Shown: positions 1-12,099 of the stretch, in pieces
Numbering within the stretch: position 1 is the stretch's first letter
How the letters are laid out: each line of letters begins with the position of its first letter
NCBI GenBank assembly: GCA_030549335.1
Contig: CM060194.1
Span: 59,238,547-59,302,546 of the forward strand
From: Pontederia crassipes
Lineage: Eukaryota > Streptophyta > Magnoliopsida > Commelinales > Pontederiaceae
Length of the DNA stretch: 64,000 bases
Direction of reading: 5' to 3'
Notes under the pieces: model-generated
Database searches by the model: none
The model's input: only the letters and a program-made list of their open reading frames with translations
What the model was told of the DNA's origin: nothing
Position numbers and translations under genes: made by a program

Positions 1-378
1 TAATAATAAATTATTATTTTAATTACCTAGAGGTCTAGCCATTGCAAGTGGACTAGTTTCTCGAGTGAACACCAACTTTTTTATATAGAAAATAATAGTC
101 TAAATATTGCGGTCGTCAAACTTAAATTAATATAACAATAAGGTCATCAAACTTAAGCTTTTAAAGTCTGCTGTTATCGAACGTAAGTTGTCGTAACTCT
201 AAGATTCAAAACTGAGATGGTCCTCTTAGATTTTTAAAGAGTCATATTGTGATTTATAAAAAAAAACCATTATGTTAAAATTTTAGTCCACATTAATTAA
301 AGATGCATTAATATATAATTATTTATTGAAATATAATTATCAGTACATAAACTATGAGATAAAATATATGTAGATATT

Positions 379-513
379 GATAAAAAATATTATTATTGTA
401 ATTACCGGTGGGTGCTTCCTTCAGAATTATCGACGGATTGCATCTCCTTCGGTAATTTTGAAGGATATACCCATCGGTAATTACAATAATTATTTTTTAT
501 GAATGTTTATAAT
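379..513. repeat. Imperfect inverted repeat (hairpin) inside the CACTA element
   Basis: The arm at about 379-415 (AATATTATTATTGTAATTACC followed by GGTGGGTG) is mirrored at about 467-505 (CCCATCGGTAATTACAATAATT). The loop of roughly 50 bases itself carries CTTCGGTAATTTTGAAGG. A looser version of the same block occurs at 655-745. This fits subterminal repeat structure rather than a gene. Confidence 0.6.
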
Positions 514-974
514 ATAATACATATCCATCTTTCAAATATTTATAATATTTATAATATAATATTATAATTATTAGTGTTTTTAGTCATATAAGTTAATATA
601 TATAATATTATAATGTTTAATAATAAATTTTGTTATATAAACATTGATACAAATATTATTATTTTATTTACCTACGGGTATTTCCTTCAAAATTACCGAT
701 GGATATTATATCCATTGATAATTTCGAAGGATATACTCGTCGCTAACTTTAATATTTTCCCGCCTATTTTCCTCCTACGCCTTCTCGTTCCCGCACCCTC
801 CCTATATTTCCCCCTCCACCTTTCTCCTTTCCTACTCGTTCTCTCCCTCTCTATCTCTCCTCCTCTTCCTCTCTCTCTCCCACGGTGGCAACTCCCCCTC
901 TTCCTCTTCCTCTTTGTCGACTCCGGACGTGCTCTCCTACTCCCTCACCCTATCCCTCTCTCTCGACTTCGACC

Positions 975-1480
975 GCTAGTGCGGCTGGATCTGGCTCGTA
1001 GGCGGCAGATCCGACGCACAAGCGGCCGGATCCGCACGCAGGCGGTCAAATGTAGCTCGCAGGTAGCCGTGGTCATGGATCCGCTGCACATGTGACCGGA
1101 TCCAACTCACGGGAGGCTGGATACTGTGGCCTGTGATCGAATCCGGCTGCCTCTGTCTACAGACGGATTCGGCTCGTAGGTGGCTAGATTCAGCACACAG
1201 GTGGCTGGATCACGGCCGTCAGATCCGGCCGCAGCCAACATGATCCAACTCGTAGGTGGCCGTATCCATCCATAGGCGCAGGATTTAGCCTGCAGTTGGA
1301 TTCGGCTCGCAGGAGGCCAGATTCGGCTCGCAGGCGGCCAGATTCGACCGCAGACGATGGATCGGGCTCACAGGCGACCGGATCCAGCTCGCAGCTGGCG
1401 GCTGATCGGGCTCACATGAGGTCGGATCTGACACGCGGGTGGCCGATCCAGCGTGCGAACGACCGATCCGGTGCGCGGAT
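975..1480. repeat. GC-rich degenerate tandem array, unit about 20-22 bp
   Basis: Units of the form GGATCCGGCTCGCAGGCGGC, with frequent GGATC cores, repeat with drift across about 500 bases. The best-kept pair is at 1302-1345 (AGATTCGGCTCGCAGGCGGCC type). The array contrasts sharply with AT-rich surroundings and follows a CT-rich stretch (775-925). Reading frames crossing it (613-1095 and 1296-1613) are low-complexity by-products of the repeat. Confidence 0.65.
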
Positions 1481-2097
1481 GATGGAGGGTGTCTGTTCCT
1501 GCCTCCCCATCCCCCTCTTCCTCCCCTCTCTCTCTCTATATTATCTCGATTCCCACATCTGCTCCGGATCGGCTGCTAGAGCCGATCTGGTAGGAGGTGG
1601 CCTATTTTTCTAATATTTTTAAAAAGTTTTCGACGGATGTATCCCTTCGCAATTCGTCGGTGCCTTCGACGGGTGTCGCCTGTCGGTGCGTTCAATGGTC
1701 GCATCCATCAAAGCCTTCGAGGTTTGGACAGGAGGGCTCCCGTCAAAACTATCGATGAGAGATCTCGTCGAAAATCGTTGGAACCTGCGAAGGGCCAACA
1801 TTTCCGGTAGCATGATTAGGAACCTTCCAATGGCACAATCCATCGAAAATTTCGAAGGATGACCTTCCTTTCGAAACTTTCGACAGATTCTACCTGTCGA
1901 AAATTTTGAAGGCAAGTTATCCGTCGAGAACCGTCGATACTTTCGAAGGAACATTTTAGGACTATCAATAATTTTTTGATGAAATTTCTAGCAAAATGCT
2001 ATCCGTCGAAAAATTCATTGTAAAGGCATATTTGCAACGGATTTTGAAAGTTTTGCAACGGATATATTTGTCGCAAAATCATAAATTTCTTGTAGTG

Positions 2098-2490
2098 ATT
2101 CTTCTTGGTTGGCATTGAATTCTAATGGGGAGCCGTTAGTAACGTCCAAAAATTTTCCAACATTCTTGATTTTTTTGATGGATATTACTGGTGGTCACTT
2201 ATCCCTCGCATTTTTAGATGGATTTTATGACCTAAATCGTCACAACTTCCGATGGCTGTTCAACCGTCCTAAGTTTTCACGACCACTCCCGCTGGAATTG
2301 CTGATGATTGTGGAGCCATCATACATTCCCACGAGTGCAGCATTGGGAAACAAAAAAAATATTTTATATTACATCTATTTCATATTACAAGAATGATGTT
2401 CCGACGTCCTAGCCATTGTGGGAAATCTAAAAATAATATTTTATGTGATGATGCCTCATTCATATTAAAAGGACGACGTTCCCACTACAG
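2098..2490. other. Non-coding stretch with two diverged 70-80 bp repeats
   Basis: Nothing gene-like is recognised. Segments at about 2338-2402 and 2416-2485 share CATTG-GGGAAA, AATATTTTAT and GATGTTCC / GACGTTCC blocks in the same order, suggesting an old tandem duplication just before the LTR fragment at 2491. Confidence 0.4.
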
Positions 2491-2785
2491 TGTAATATTC
2501 TAAAAAAATCAAATATATATAAAAATAAAATGAAATAAATAAATGAAAACCAATAACAATTTAAAGACCAATTATGAAGCCCAAAGCTCATGACCCAATG
2601 ACTTAAAGCATCTTATAACCCTAAAGTATAAAAACCCCTAAAACCCTCCATTCCCTCACTAATCTCTCTTATTCCACCCTTCTCCATTTTCCGGTCATGA
2701 GCTATCCTCATCCTCTTCCTCTTCTCCACTCCCTCTATTCTAGGTATGGAGCTAGGAGAAAAAGCTAGGGGGGCCAATATTTCAA
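2491..2785 (+). mobile_element. 5' end of a chromovirus-type LTR (fragment)
   Basis: It begins TGTAATATTC and then follows the same order as the LTR starting at 11268: an A-rich leader, AAGCCCA motifs, a 'TATAAAAACCCCTAAAACCCT' type block and a CT-rich tract. It stops near 2785, where a different sequence begins. No partner LTR or internal region is attached. It is a broken relic. Confidence 0.5.
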
Positions 2786-2836
2786 CTCATGAAATAATAA
2801 CTTTATTAATAATAATTATTTTATTATACATTTGCC

Positions 2837-3667
2837 ATGTCAAAAAAGAGCTCTACGCTCTTTTAAATTACAAAAATCATCTATAAGTGAACCAATACTA
2901 AATTTTTCTGCAATTTCTTTCTCGATATAAATCATCAAACGATCATAAAGAAATTCATTTTCAATCTTATTACGAAACTTATTTTTTTATTATCTTTATT
3001 GTCGAAAAGAATCATTCTGTAGTAGCTACTGTAGAAACTGGAAGAGTTAGAATAAGGGTTACTATTCTGTATATAAGAGGATAGATTTGTGATTTTCTTA
3101 TTTTCACCGACCATTGACTAAGATGAGTTATAGTTGACAATTCTTCAAAATCAAAAAGTTGTCTAAGATGATCAAAATGCTCAATTTGCATCCTCAGTTG
3201 TGACATCTCATGTTTAGAAAAATCTTTCGAATAAAATTTTGGTACTAGTTGGCAAATATCATATATTATCAATGATAAGCGCATCTCTCTCGAATCAAGA
3301 GTTGAACTACGAGTTAATAATTCGACAGTGTGATCATTGAATTTACTATTGAGTTCTTGCAACATTAAAAATATCAATTCTGTAATGATGTTCCAATATT
3401 ATGCATTTGATTGATGTTGTGCCCTTCTTCTAACGACATAAGGAGCATTTAATTGTGGAATATGTATGTTAACTCTTTCACAAAATTAATTTATCATATC
3501 CATCGTCTCTTAACTTCTGAAAGCTCAATTTTTTGGGATTGACTTTGTAGAGTCTAACATAATGAATCAGATTGTAAGAAACTTTTTTCATAATATGTAA
3601 AATGAAAATAAATTCAAAAGTGGACAATGTCTCATATGTTGCATCTGCATTTGCACAATGAGATAAA
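2837..3667 (-). pseudogene. hAT-type transposase remnant, C-terminal part
   Basis: The minus strand encodes recognisable pieces of the plant hAT family with a TTF-type zinc finger, often annotated as 'zinc finger MYM-type protein 1-like'. Visible landmarks are LNSKFNDHTVELLTRSSTLD (around 3340), DICQLVPKFYSKDF (around 3240), a C-terminal dimerisation piece IYPLIYRIVTLILTLPVS (around 3040) and a tail EFLYDRLMIYIEKEIAEKFS near 2880-2960. The 3478-3717 part reads DATYETLSTFEFIFILHIMK, normally located before the first landmark. The order is correct for one gene read right to left. The frame is disrupted several times, so it is non-functional. The same gene continues at 8171 on the far side of a copia insertion. 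Confidence 0.75.
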
Positions 3668-4820
3668 TGTTGGAGCAAAGTTTTAATGACATATAGAATT
3701 ATATTTTGATGATACAAACCTCGACAGATTAAAATTAAATGCTAAAAAAGTTTAAAAAAAGGGACAACTTTATGCACTACACTTTAATTAAATAATTGAC
3801 ATGACCTTATTAGATTATAGATTAATGATGATCAAAATTGTAGAGAATACTGTTAGCTATCCAATTCAAAAAGTTATGTTCAAAATAGTGTAGGTCAGTC
3901 AACCTGCAGACGAAGCAAAGAAGGTCGATCGAGACAATACTGATCGACCGAATGGAGATGCCGATCAACCGATTAAAATTGAGCCTGCCCCAGTTGACAC
4001 CGAGATAATACCGGTCGACTGACCGATTGATAGTCCGGTCAATCGATCAAACGTAGAAGCTGAAGAAATCGCGCAACGGTTACATAGACTAGTCGACCGA
4101 TCCAGATGTGCGGTCGACCGGCCTCCGGGTCAAATGAACAGTAACAAATAAAATTGAATGAGTAAAATATGAAAAAAATTTTGGACGAATTTTTTACACA
4201 TTGAAGCCTATAAAAAGAGTGCCAAAGCCAGAAGTAAATACATCCATCCATTAATTGAAGAAAAACTTCAAGTTATCAAAAGAAAATATTTTTCCTTAAA
4301 GTTTTCATTTTAAAGTTTTCTCTATTTTCTCTCTTCTCTTCTTGTGAGCATAGCATTATAAAAGATAAAAATATTTTTGATCAAAAAAATTGAGAGAGCT
4401 CATGTGTAAAAGAAGTTTGAGATCTTACCTCTTGAACGAGAGAAAAGATTAGCTTCATGTGAGGGGAGGTGTGCCTTACCTCTCAAAGTGGAGAAAATAT
4501 GGTGGTGTAAAGGGCTTTTCTTCTTTGTCCCGTTTGGAACAAAGGAAGAGTTCTAGCAGAATCTCCAGTGGTCTCGATGTAAAGAAGTTGACGCGGACAT
4601 GTAGATCAAGGTGTGGTCGAACCTCGTCAACAATCACCCATGCACTTTGTGTTTGCATTCTCTCTCTTTCCCTGTCATATTATGATTGTGATTGAGTTTT
4701 ATTTGCATTGATTTAAAAGGTTTAACGAATCAATTTTAAACTTTCACGATGCATTTTGTGAAATTGACATTTTCGACTTAAACACCAACTCACCCCCCCT
4801 GGTGCCTTTGGGATCCAACA
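3668..4820 (+). repeat. 5' LTR of the SIRE-like element
   Basis: It starts TGTTGGAGCAAAG and ends GGATCCAACA. It contains a block rich in GGTCGACCG / CGATCGACC words (3925-4130) and a CT-rich segment before the end (4655-4675). It aligns along its length with 7033-8170. Confidence 0.85.
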
Positions 4821-5199
4821 ATTGATATCTGAATTGGTTGCTCTTATTTTAAAATCTAATCATTTTAAGATTTAATCGTCTTAGTTTAAGATTTAACCAT
4901 CTTAAGAGCTATGACATCATGCGAATTTAATTTTGCCGAAGGACAATCAATTAATCATCCTCCCCTTCTAAATGCATCAAATTTTGCATATTGAAAAATT
5001 AGAATTCAAGTATACCTATGTTCCATTGACATGCGGGACATTATTGAAAAAAGGTATCAGTTACATGAAAAATTACCAAAAATTACCCACAGATTCTAAC
5101 GAAAGATAAAAACATTTTGCAAAACTTGATTGGAAAGCCAAAAATATTTTTTTATTGTACTTTGGATTCAACGGAGTTTAATTGTATTTGAAGTTGTGA

Positions 5200-6329
5200 A
5201 TGTGTGCAACTGAGATTTGGAAAAATGTTAATTATGAAGAAACTGATAAAGTTAAGGAATCTAGACTAAATATTTTAAATCACAAATATGATTCTTTCAA
5301 AATGCATTATAATGAATCAAAAAATGACATGGTTGCACGACTTAACGATATCTTGAATGGCTTAGCCTCCTTGAATGAACTAATAACTAACTCTCAAAAG
5401 GTGAAAAGGTTTCTCAAATTTCTCTCCTCCAAATGGCATACGAAGAGGACCGTGATTGAAGAAAAAAATTTGAACAAATTAGATTTTAATGATTTTATTG
5501 GTTCACTTCTAACCTATGAGATATTAATATAAGAAGATCAAGAAAAAAAAGTTCCTAAGAAGAAAACATTGGCATTGAAATCAAACGCAAAAGAAGAATA
5601 TTCAAGTGAAGAAGTAGATGAAAAGAGACTCGCATGCTATACAAGAAAGCTCGACAAATATCTCAAGTTGGTAAATCCAAAGAAAAGAATGAGAATCCAA
5701 CTAGAAGATCATACAAACACCACAAAGAAGAGAAATCTAAGCAAGGTAAAAAGAAAAAATATGAAGAGAGTGAAACAAGTGACTCATCAAATTCTTCAAG
5801 TGAGGAAGCATACATATGCTTAATGGCTCCCAATGATGAGATAATTTCTAATCCCTCAATTTCAAGTAATGATTCATCGAGCTTTCTTCAAGAAAATATT
5901 TCTTTAAATGTGAATAAATAACTCTCCTATCTTACAAAAAGATATTTCTCACTTAAAGAAAAAAATGAGAAATTACTATATGAGATTAAAAATTTAAAAG
6001 AAGAAAATGATACATGTTTTATGAAAAATGAAAAACTAAAAAATGAAATTGATACTTTAAAAATTACACATGCTTGTGAAATTGTAAAACTAGTATGTTC
6101 TTTAAAAAAATTAAAGAAGGAAAATACTATTTTAAAAAATACACAAAATAAAACTATTTCTCATGTAACGAAAAATAATCTTAAGAAATACTTTGGAAAT
6201 AAAAATTTTTGTCAGAAATCTAATCACTCCTTTAATAGAAAATCACATTTTAAATGTTTTACATGTGGCTTTTATGGTCATTGTGCATATCAATGCAAAA
6301 TAAAAAAAAATCAAGACAACATGGCATGA
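5200..6329 (+). pseudogene. Copia gag remnant (UBN2-type gag, CCHC knuckle)
   Basis: The first part has the gag-polypeptide pattern of copia elements: a helix-rich stretch ending in NDFIGSLLTYEI around 5490-5530, matching the SIRE-type 'ELIGSLMTYE' motif. A lysine-rich linker follows. Near 6255-6300 sits a CCHC zinc-knuckle, CFTCGFYGHCAYQC. The gag is spread over more than one frame, so it is a fossil. No pol follows; 6330-7020 is AT-rich and non-coding. Confidence 0.65.
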
Positions 6330-7032
6330 TTTGGATTCCAAAAGTGTCTACACAAAGAAATTTGGGTATCAAAGTTGCATATTTATTTTTCAGGTGTACC
6401 TCACATGTAAAGTAAAGGACAAGTGGAATTGAAAATGTGAAGACATGAAGGTTATGATGAAAGTATCATTTATTTTTTTATTTCTTAAATTTTCAAAATC
6501 ATTATATTTGAAAGTAGGAAAAAAAATTGGTCATAGTGATAAGAGGAATATGTTAAAATCTTTCAACTTTATTTTGACATCATTATGTAATATTTTAATT
6601 TTTAACGTAATTTTTTGATACCTGTGACTTTCATAACCTATAGATCAATTTGATTTCATTTTTAAAATAGTCATGAATTTAGAGGGAGCTATTTATTTTA
6701 TATTTTATAACTCTTTATGATGTAACACTTTACATATTTATGACAAAAGGAGAGAATAATCCTTTTTTTTCTAAAAGATAAAGTGGGAATTAGGTTTCTT
6801 ATGTCCTTCATGTACAAACCACTTTTTGATGAAACAAAAGGGAGGAGAAATATGATATGAATATAACTCTATATGAAGAGTGCTTTACAATTAGTACTTA
6901 TGTAAATATATATATCATTGTAAGGAAAGCTAAGTTTTAAAGGGGTAAAATTGAAAATTGATTTTTACAAAATTTTTACAGTTTTTCCGCAACTTATATA
7001 TTTTTCATATTTCTCAGTTAAAAGGGGGAAAT

Positions 7033-8170
7033 TGTTGGAGTAAAGTTTTAATGATATATAAAATTATATTTTGATGATACAAATCTCAAAAGATTAACGT
7101 TAAATGCTGAAAAAGTTTAAAGAAAAAAGGAACAACTTAATGCACTATATTTTGATTAAATAATTGACTATGACGTTATAAGATTATGGATTAATGATGA
7201 ATATCAAAGTTATAGAGAATTTTATTAACTATTCATAGAATTCAAGATTATCTAATTTCGATAACTATATAAAATGTTATGTTCAAAATAGTACAAGACG
7301 ATTAAACTATCGGTTGAAGCAAAGAAGGCCGGTAAAGACAATACTAGTCGACCAAATGGAGATGCCGGTCAATCGATCAAAACTGAGCCTACCCTGGGTG
7401 ACATCGAGATAATACCGGTCGAGTGACCTGTTGATGGTCCTATCAACCGATCAAGCGCAAAAGCTGAAGAAATTAACGATCACGTAGACCGATCGACTGG
7501 TCCATATGTGTGATCGACCGACCTCCGGGTCAAATGAATAGTAATGGCTAAATTTGATTGAGTAAAAAATGGAAAAAATTCTATACAAATTTTTTACACA
7601 TTGAAGACTATAAAATGAGTGTCAAAACCAGAAGTAATTGCATCAATCCATTAATTGAAGAAAAATTTCAAGTTATCAAAAGAAAACTTTTTCCTTGAAG
7701 TTTTCATTTTAAAGTTTTTCTTCTTTCTTACTTCTCTTCTTGTGAGCATAGCATTGTATAAGAGAGAAACATTTTTGTTCAGAAAAATTGAAAGAGCTCC
7801 TGTGTAAAAGAGGTTCGAGATCATACCTGTTAAGCGAAAGAAAAAATTAACTTAATAGGAGGAGAGGTGTGCCTTACCTCTCGAACCGGAGAAAAGGAGA
7901 TGGTGCAAAGGAATTTTGTTCCTTGCCCCATTTGAAACAAAGGAAGAGTTCTAGTGCACGTAGGCTAAGATGTGGCTGAACCTCGTCAACAATCACTCGT
8001 GCACTTTGTGTTTGCATTCTCTCTCTCCTCTCATATTTAATTTGATTTGCATTTATTTAAAAGATTTAACGAATCGATTTTGAACTCCTGCGACGCATTT
8101 ATCAAATCTACATTCTTGACTTAAACACCAATTCATCCCCCCTTCATCTTGGTGCTTTTGGGATCCAACA
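7033..8170 (+). repeat. 3' LTR of the SIRE-like element
   Basis: It starts TGTTGGAGTAAAG directly after the polypurine tract and ends GGATCCAACA. It differs from the 5' LTR by scattered substitutions and by one replaced segment around 7950-7972, which provides a tag for the 41-bp copy found at 9559. Confidence 0.85.
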
Positions 8171-9480
8171 CTGAAGTTCCACCATCATCAATAATATTCA
8201 ACAAAACTTGACATGTTGTATTGAAGTACTTAATTAGGCTCAAAACTAGTTTTAAATGTGAACTCCATCTTGTATCTCTAGGTTTTTATAAAGAAACCTT
8301 TTCCGAGTTGAAGCTCATTATTAGAAAGTAATTTACTTGAAGCAGAAGCAAGGTTAATAATTAAACTTAACTTATTAAAGAAATGATGGATATGGATCAC
8401 ATCTTTTGAAGCAGTGACTAATGCTAGCTGTAGTCGGTGTACCATACAATGAACATAATAAGCATAAGGACATGTATTTAAAATTAACGCTTGTAGTCCA
8501 TTCCATTCTCCCCTCATATTACTTGCATCATCATAACCTCAACCTCTAATGTTTTGAATATCAAGGTTGTGATTTGATAGTACTATAAAAATTACATGTC
8601 TTTATGTCAGTGTAGTAGTATCTTTAACATGAACAAGGCCGAAAAAATGTTCTTTTACAATCCTTTCTGATCAACAAATATTAAAACAATAGACATTTGC
8701 TCTTTTTTAGATTCATCTCGAGCTTCATCAATCATAAATACAAAATTTTGCATCACCAATTTCTTCACGGATCATATTTTTATTTTTGTTGAAATAACTT
8801 GCAAAATTTCCTTTTGTATTTGTAGTCAAGTGTAGGAAGTATTTTGTGGAGCTTTATCTAGTCATTTTCTTACTTCATCGTTGTAAGAACTCAACAAATT
8901 TAATAATTCACGTAAATTTCTAGGTCTTTATGATGTTTTGGTTTCATCATACACTCAAAAAATACATCCTTGTAATGCAAGCCATTTAACCACGTCAATT
9001 GATGTTTTTAAATGAATCATCCTTCTTAATTTGTTATATTGCTCCAATCTATTCTGAATGTGTGAAGATTGGTCAACTAAATCCATTCAAACTTTTTCAG
9101 CATTTCGATGAGGCGAAGTTTGATATTTTCCTCTATGAACTAAAAATGCACAATTTTTTACCATCTTTCACCTTTTTCCAATTTAAAATATCATGTAGAG
9201 TAAATGCATTTGATCTAGAAAGTCCATTTTGCTTATGAAATAAGAAATATGGAAGACAAAATGTTGCATCCTTAGATGGAGAATATTCCAACCATGACGA
9301 AAATGGTTTAAACCATTGTCATTGCAAACTTGTTAGATGTTTTTTACCAAATTTTGGATACTCCAAAAGAATACATTGATATGGATCTGCTTTAATATAA
9401 ACTCTTCGAATTTCATCTCACATATCAATAGGATACTTGCTTTTGTAAACTAGGATCACGCTCAAATGAATTGATATCAA
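8171..9480 (-). pseudogene. hAT-type transposase remnant, N-terminal and central part
   Basis: This continues the gene interrupted at 3667. The minus strand at about 9360-9180 reads WFKPFSSWLEYSPSKDATFC and then LNWKKVKDGKK, the TTF zinc-finger region of this hAT family. At 8278-8517 it reads NMRGEWNGLQALILNTCPYAYYVHC, followed by HRLQLALVTASKDV, the well-conserved core. Several frame disruptions are present. No hAT termini or 8-bp target duplication were located, so the element's outer edges are unknown. Confidence 0.72.
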
Positions 9481-9558
9481 AATTGTGATTGATGTCGATT
9501 CTATGAGATTTCATAGGATTGTGATCATGATTTAATTGATAAATATTCATAGATGTAT

Positions 9559-9599
9559 TTTGAAACAAAGGAAGAGTTCTAGTGCACGTAGGCTAAGAT
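9559..9599 (+). repeat. 41-bp exact copy of an LTR segment within the hAT remnant
   Basis: The 41 bases are identical to 7931-7971 in the 3' LTR of the SIRE-like element. They include AAGAGTTCTAGTGCACGTAG, which the 5' LTR lacks. Nothing else of the LTR accompanies it. It looks like templated filler from break repair. Confidence 0.85.
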
Positions 9600-10692
9600 T
9601 TCATAGGTCGTTGATTTTTTCATCTATATAAAAATATAAATATGAATAAAATATTTAGATAACTTAAAAAGTTCATATTTAATCAAAGAGAAATGTTATG
9701 AAGTTATGTATTGCATACCTTCAACTCCAAAAGAAATATCTTATGCAAGAATAATCATTAGTTTTGTGCTCAATTAGTTAAAATTCTGCAAAAAACATAT
9801 TAATTATCATTACTTAATACATAACTTAGATCTACTTTAGATCCAATTATGTATAATAAATTAAGCAAAGAATTAAAAAAAATTAATGTCATGCAATTTA
9901 TTGATCTACAAGATGAATCACATGTACAATGATAATGTCAGAATATTCATGTTAATTTTAAAATAAATGCATTATTCCTTTAATAGTCAATGATTATATA
10001 AATTTGTTTTTATAATGTTACACATTCAATGAACACTCTTTATAATTATATTTAATGATGAACAATTTGATTTTTTTTCTATTTATCACCTCTATCTGTA
10101 TGAGTAATTTAAGGGCTTTGTCATGTATCTTTTTGAAACTAAAATTTCAATTTTACCTCAGTTTTTATTAGCTTTTTTATTTTTTATATTTATCCAATTA
10201 CACTGTACCATTTATTGTCATTTGAAATAAACTAAATAAAAAATCTAAAAAAATTACTATCTATCTGAAAAGTGAAAAACATTTAAACACAAAATATTCA
10301 TATTTAAATATATTTTCGTAAATAATAATAAAAGATATTCAACATAGTAGACAAATAAAAAAATAACACATGGAGAAGGAAGAGATAGAAAAGAAGTGAG
10401 ATCTTATAGGAGAGAAAAATAATAAAATAATTGTATAGCAAGAACATATAATTCATTTTTTCTATAAAAAAAATAATAAATTTTATCTTGCAGTCGCAAT
10501 AAGAGATGAGACGATGACATGAAGAAAAGTTAAAGATACATGAGATATTAGTTGTGTCTTTTTTTATAGGGTTTAAAGTTTAATCCTATTTAAATTTGTC
10601 TTGTGGGCCTCAGCTTGGAATTGGCCCACTCAACATATGAGAAGGAAATAACATAAGATTTTTTTTTTGGGGGTGGATGGGTGGGAGGCAAT
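9600..10692. other. AT-rich non-coding DNA
   Basis: No reading frame, RNA gene or element terminus is recognised. Poly-A/T tracts are frequent, and a short T9-G5 run sits just before the LTR at 10693. Confidence 0.5.
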
Positions 10693-12099
10693 TGTAACAT
10701 CTATACTTTATATATTACAAAGTAAAAATTAAAAACTTTCCCCAGCACGGCTCTCTCTACTCCCTCACTCACCTTCTCTCTCCTCTCCGCTCTACAGCAG
10801 GGAGGAGGCCATTTCAGCAAAGGAGAGGAAGGTGATGCAAAAAGGAGAGAAGAAGAAGAAGAAAAAAAAAGAAGAAATTAGAATTAGAATTTTAACGTAA
10901 CCCTAAAAGTATGTTGAGGAGATTTAAATTCCTAACTTTCTTCCAAATAATGATTATATATTTGGATTAGGGTATAAAAGAACAAATTATTGTTCTTACT
11001 AATGGAAGAGTAGGGAATTAAGGTATAGCTTTATGCCATTTTACTTTATGATTATTGTTCCGTTGCTAATTTGGCTTGGTTCATGATGTATTGTGATTAT
11101 TATGTTAGCTCATAATGAAATGTCTTAGTGTTCATGTACATATAAGAATGTGATTAGCATGTTGGATATTCTTGTGAAAAACCCCACTTGTTTCCATGAT
11201 TATTGCACAAAGAATGCTTAGGAATGAATTGTACGATGGATAGAGCAAAATGTGTGCTCAATGTATTTGTAATAGTCTTAAAAATTTAAATAAAAATAAA
11301 AGAAAATAAGTAAAAGAAATATAAAACCAATTAAGGCCCAACTATAAAGCCCATTAATCTAATAAGGCCCAAAATTTAATATATAAAACACTCATTATGC
11401 CCTAAATCTCTTCCCATCTCACTCTTCTCACCTCCTTTCTCTCCCAGCCGACAGGAGCAAAGAAGCTCCAGCCCCTCTCATATTCACCCACTCTTTCTCT
11501 TTACTCTCTCACCCTCTCCCATGCTACAGTGACTAGCATTGTAGGAAGAAGAAAAAAGGAGAGGAAGAAGAAAGAGGAAGAAGGAAGAAAAGATTAGAAC
11601 TAAGAGGGTTTGAAGAAGGAAGAAGAGATTAAAATTAATAGGATTTTAACCTAAACTCTAAAAAATATGTTTGAAGGGATCCTAAGTCCTAATTATCCCT
11701 TAATGATATAATCATGCTTGGATTAAGGGATTTTAAGACCAAACTAGATCTTATTAATGCATGATTAGGAAAAATTTATGTTTGCATTAAGACGATTCTT
11801 TCATCATTAAGATTACTATTTCATTGCTTATCATGTTTAGAATTAAGATATTTATGATTATCCATGTTTAATTCATTATGATGTCTCTTTATTTGTTGGT
11901 ATGAATATAATTAGTAACTCTTAATGTGCTTTATGCAAATCTCTTCATATGTTCAAGATTATGATGGTGTAAATGTTCACGCATAACTTATGTGATGATT
12001 AATGTAAAATGCATGTTCAAATGTATGTGTAAATGTATGCCCTAAAGGTGTTTGTATGAATGTGTAAAAGACAAAAAAATGGGGATAAAATAGGGAGAT

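Larger units (their letters stand above)
1..2097. mobile_element. CACTA (En/Spm-like) DNA transposon, right-hand part
   Basis: The right edge ends in TTTCTTGTAGTG at 2086-2097, the reverse complement of the canonical CACTACAAGAAA terminus. The 450 bases before it are packed with short direct and inverted copies of a TTTCGACGGAT / ATCCGTCGAAA motif. Such subterminal repeats are the transposase-binding landscape typical of CACTA elements. Diverged versions (ACCGATGGGTATATCCTTC type) recur at 400-490 and 670-745. No transposase reading frame is present, so this is a non-autonomous copy or the non-coding end of a larger one whose left terminus lies before the window. The left boundary is therefore unknown; position 1 is only the window edge. 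Confidence 0.72.
3668..8170 (+). mobile_element. SIRE-like Ty1/copia LTR element, gag-only, inside the hAT remnant
   Basis: Two LTRs of about 1.15 kb (TGTTGGAG...GGATCCAACA) bound a 2.2-kb interior that holds a gag remnant but no recognisable protease, integrase or reverse transcriptase. A G-rich polypurine tract (AAAGGGGGAAA, about 7020-7031) abuts the 3' LTR. A weak Met-tRNA-like primer site follows the 5' LTR. Flanking pentamers ATAAA and CTGAA agree at only 3 of 5 positions, so the duplication is eroded. The LTRs differ clearly by substitutions and small indels, indicating an old insertion. It is broken and would have depended on a relative for pol functions. Confidence 0.8.

Noticed and set aside
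613-1095. Open frame of 160 codons in the CACTA region
   Set aside because: Its composition is set by a CT-rich run and the GC-rich tandem array. It has no recognisable domain and lies between CACTA subterminal repeats.
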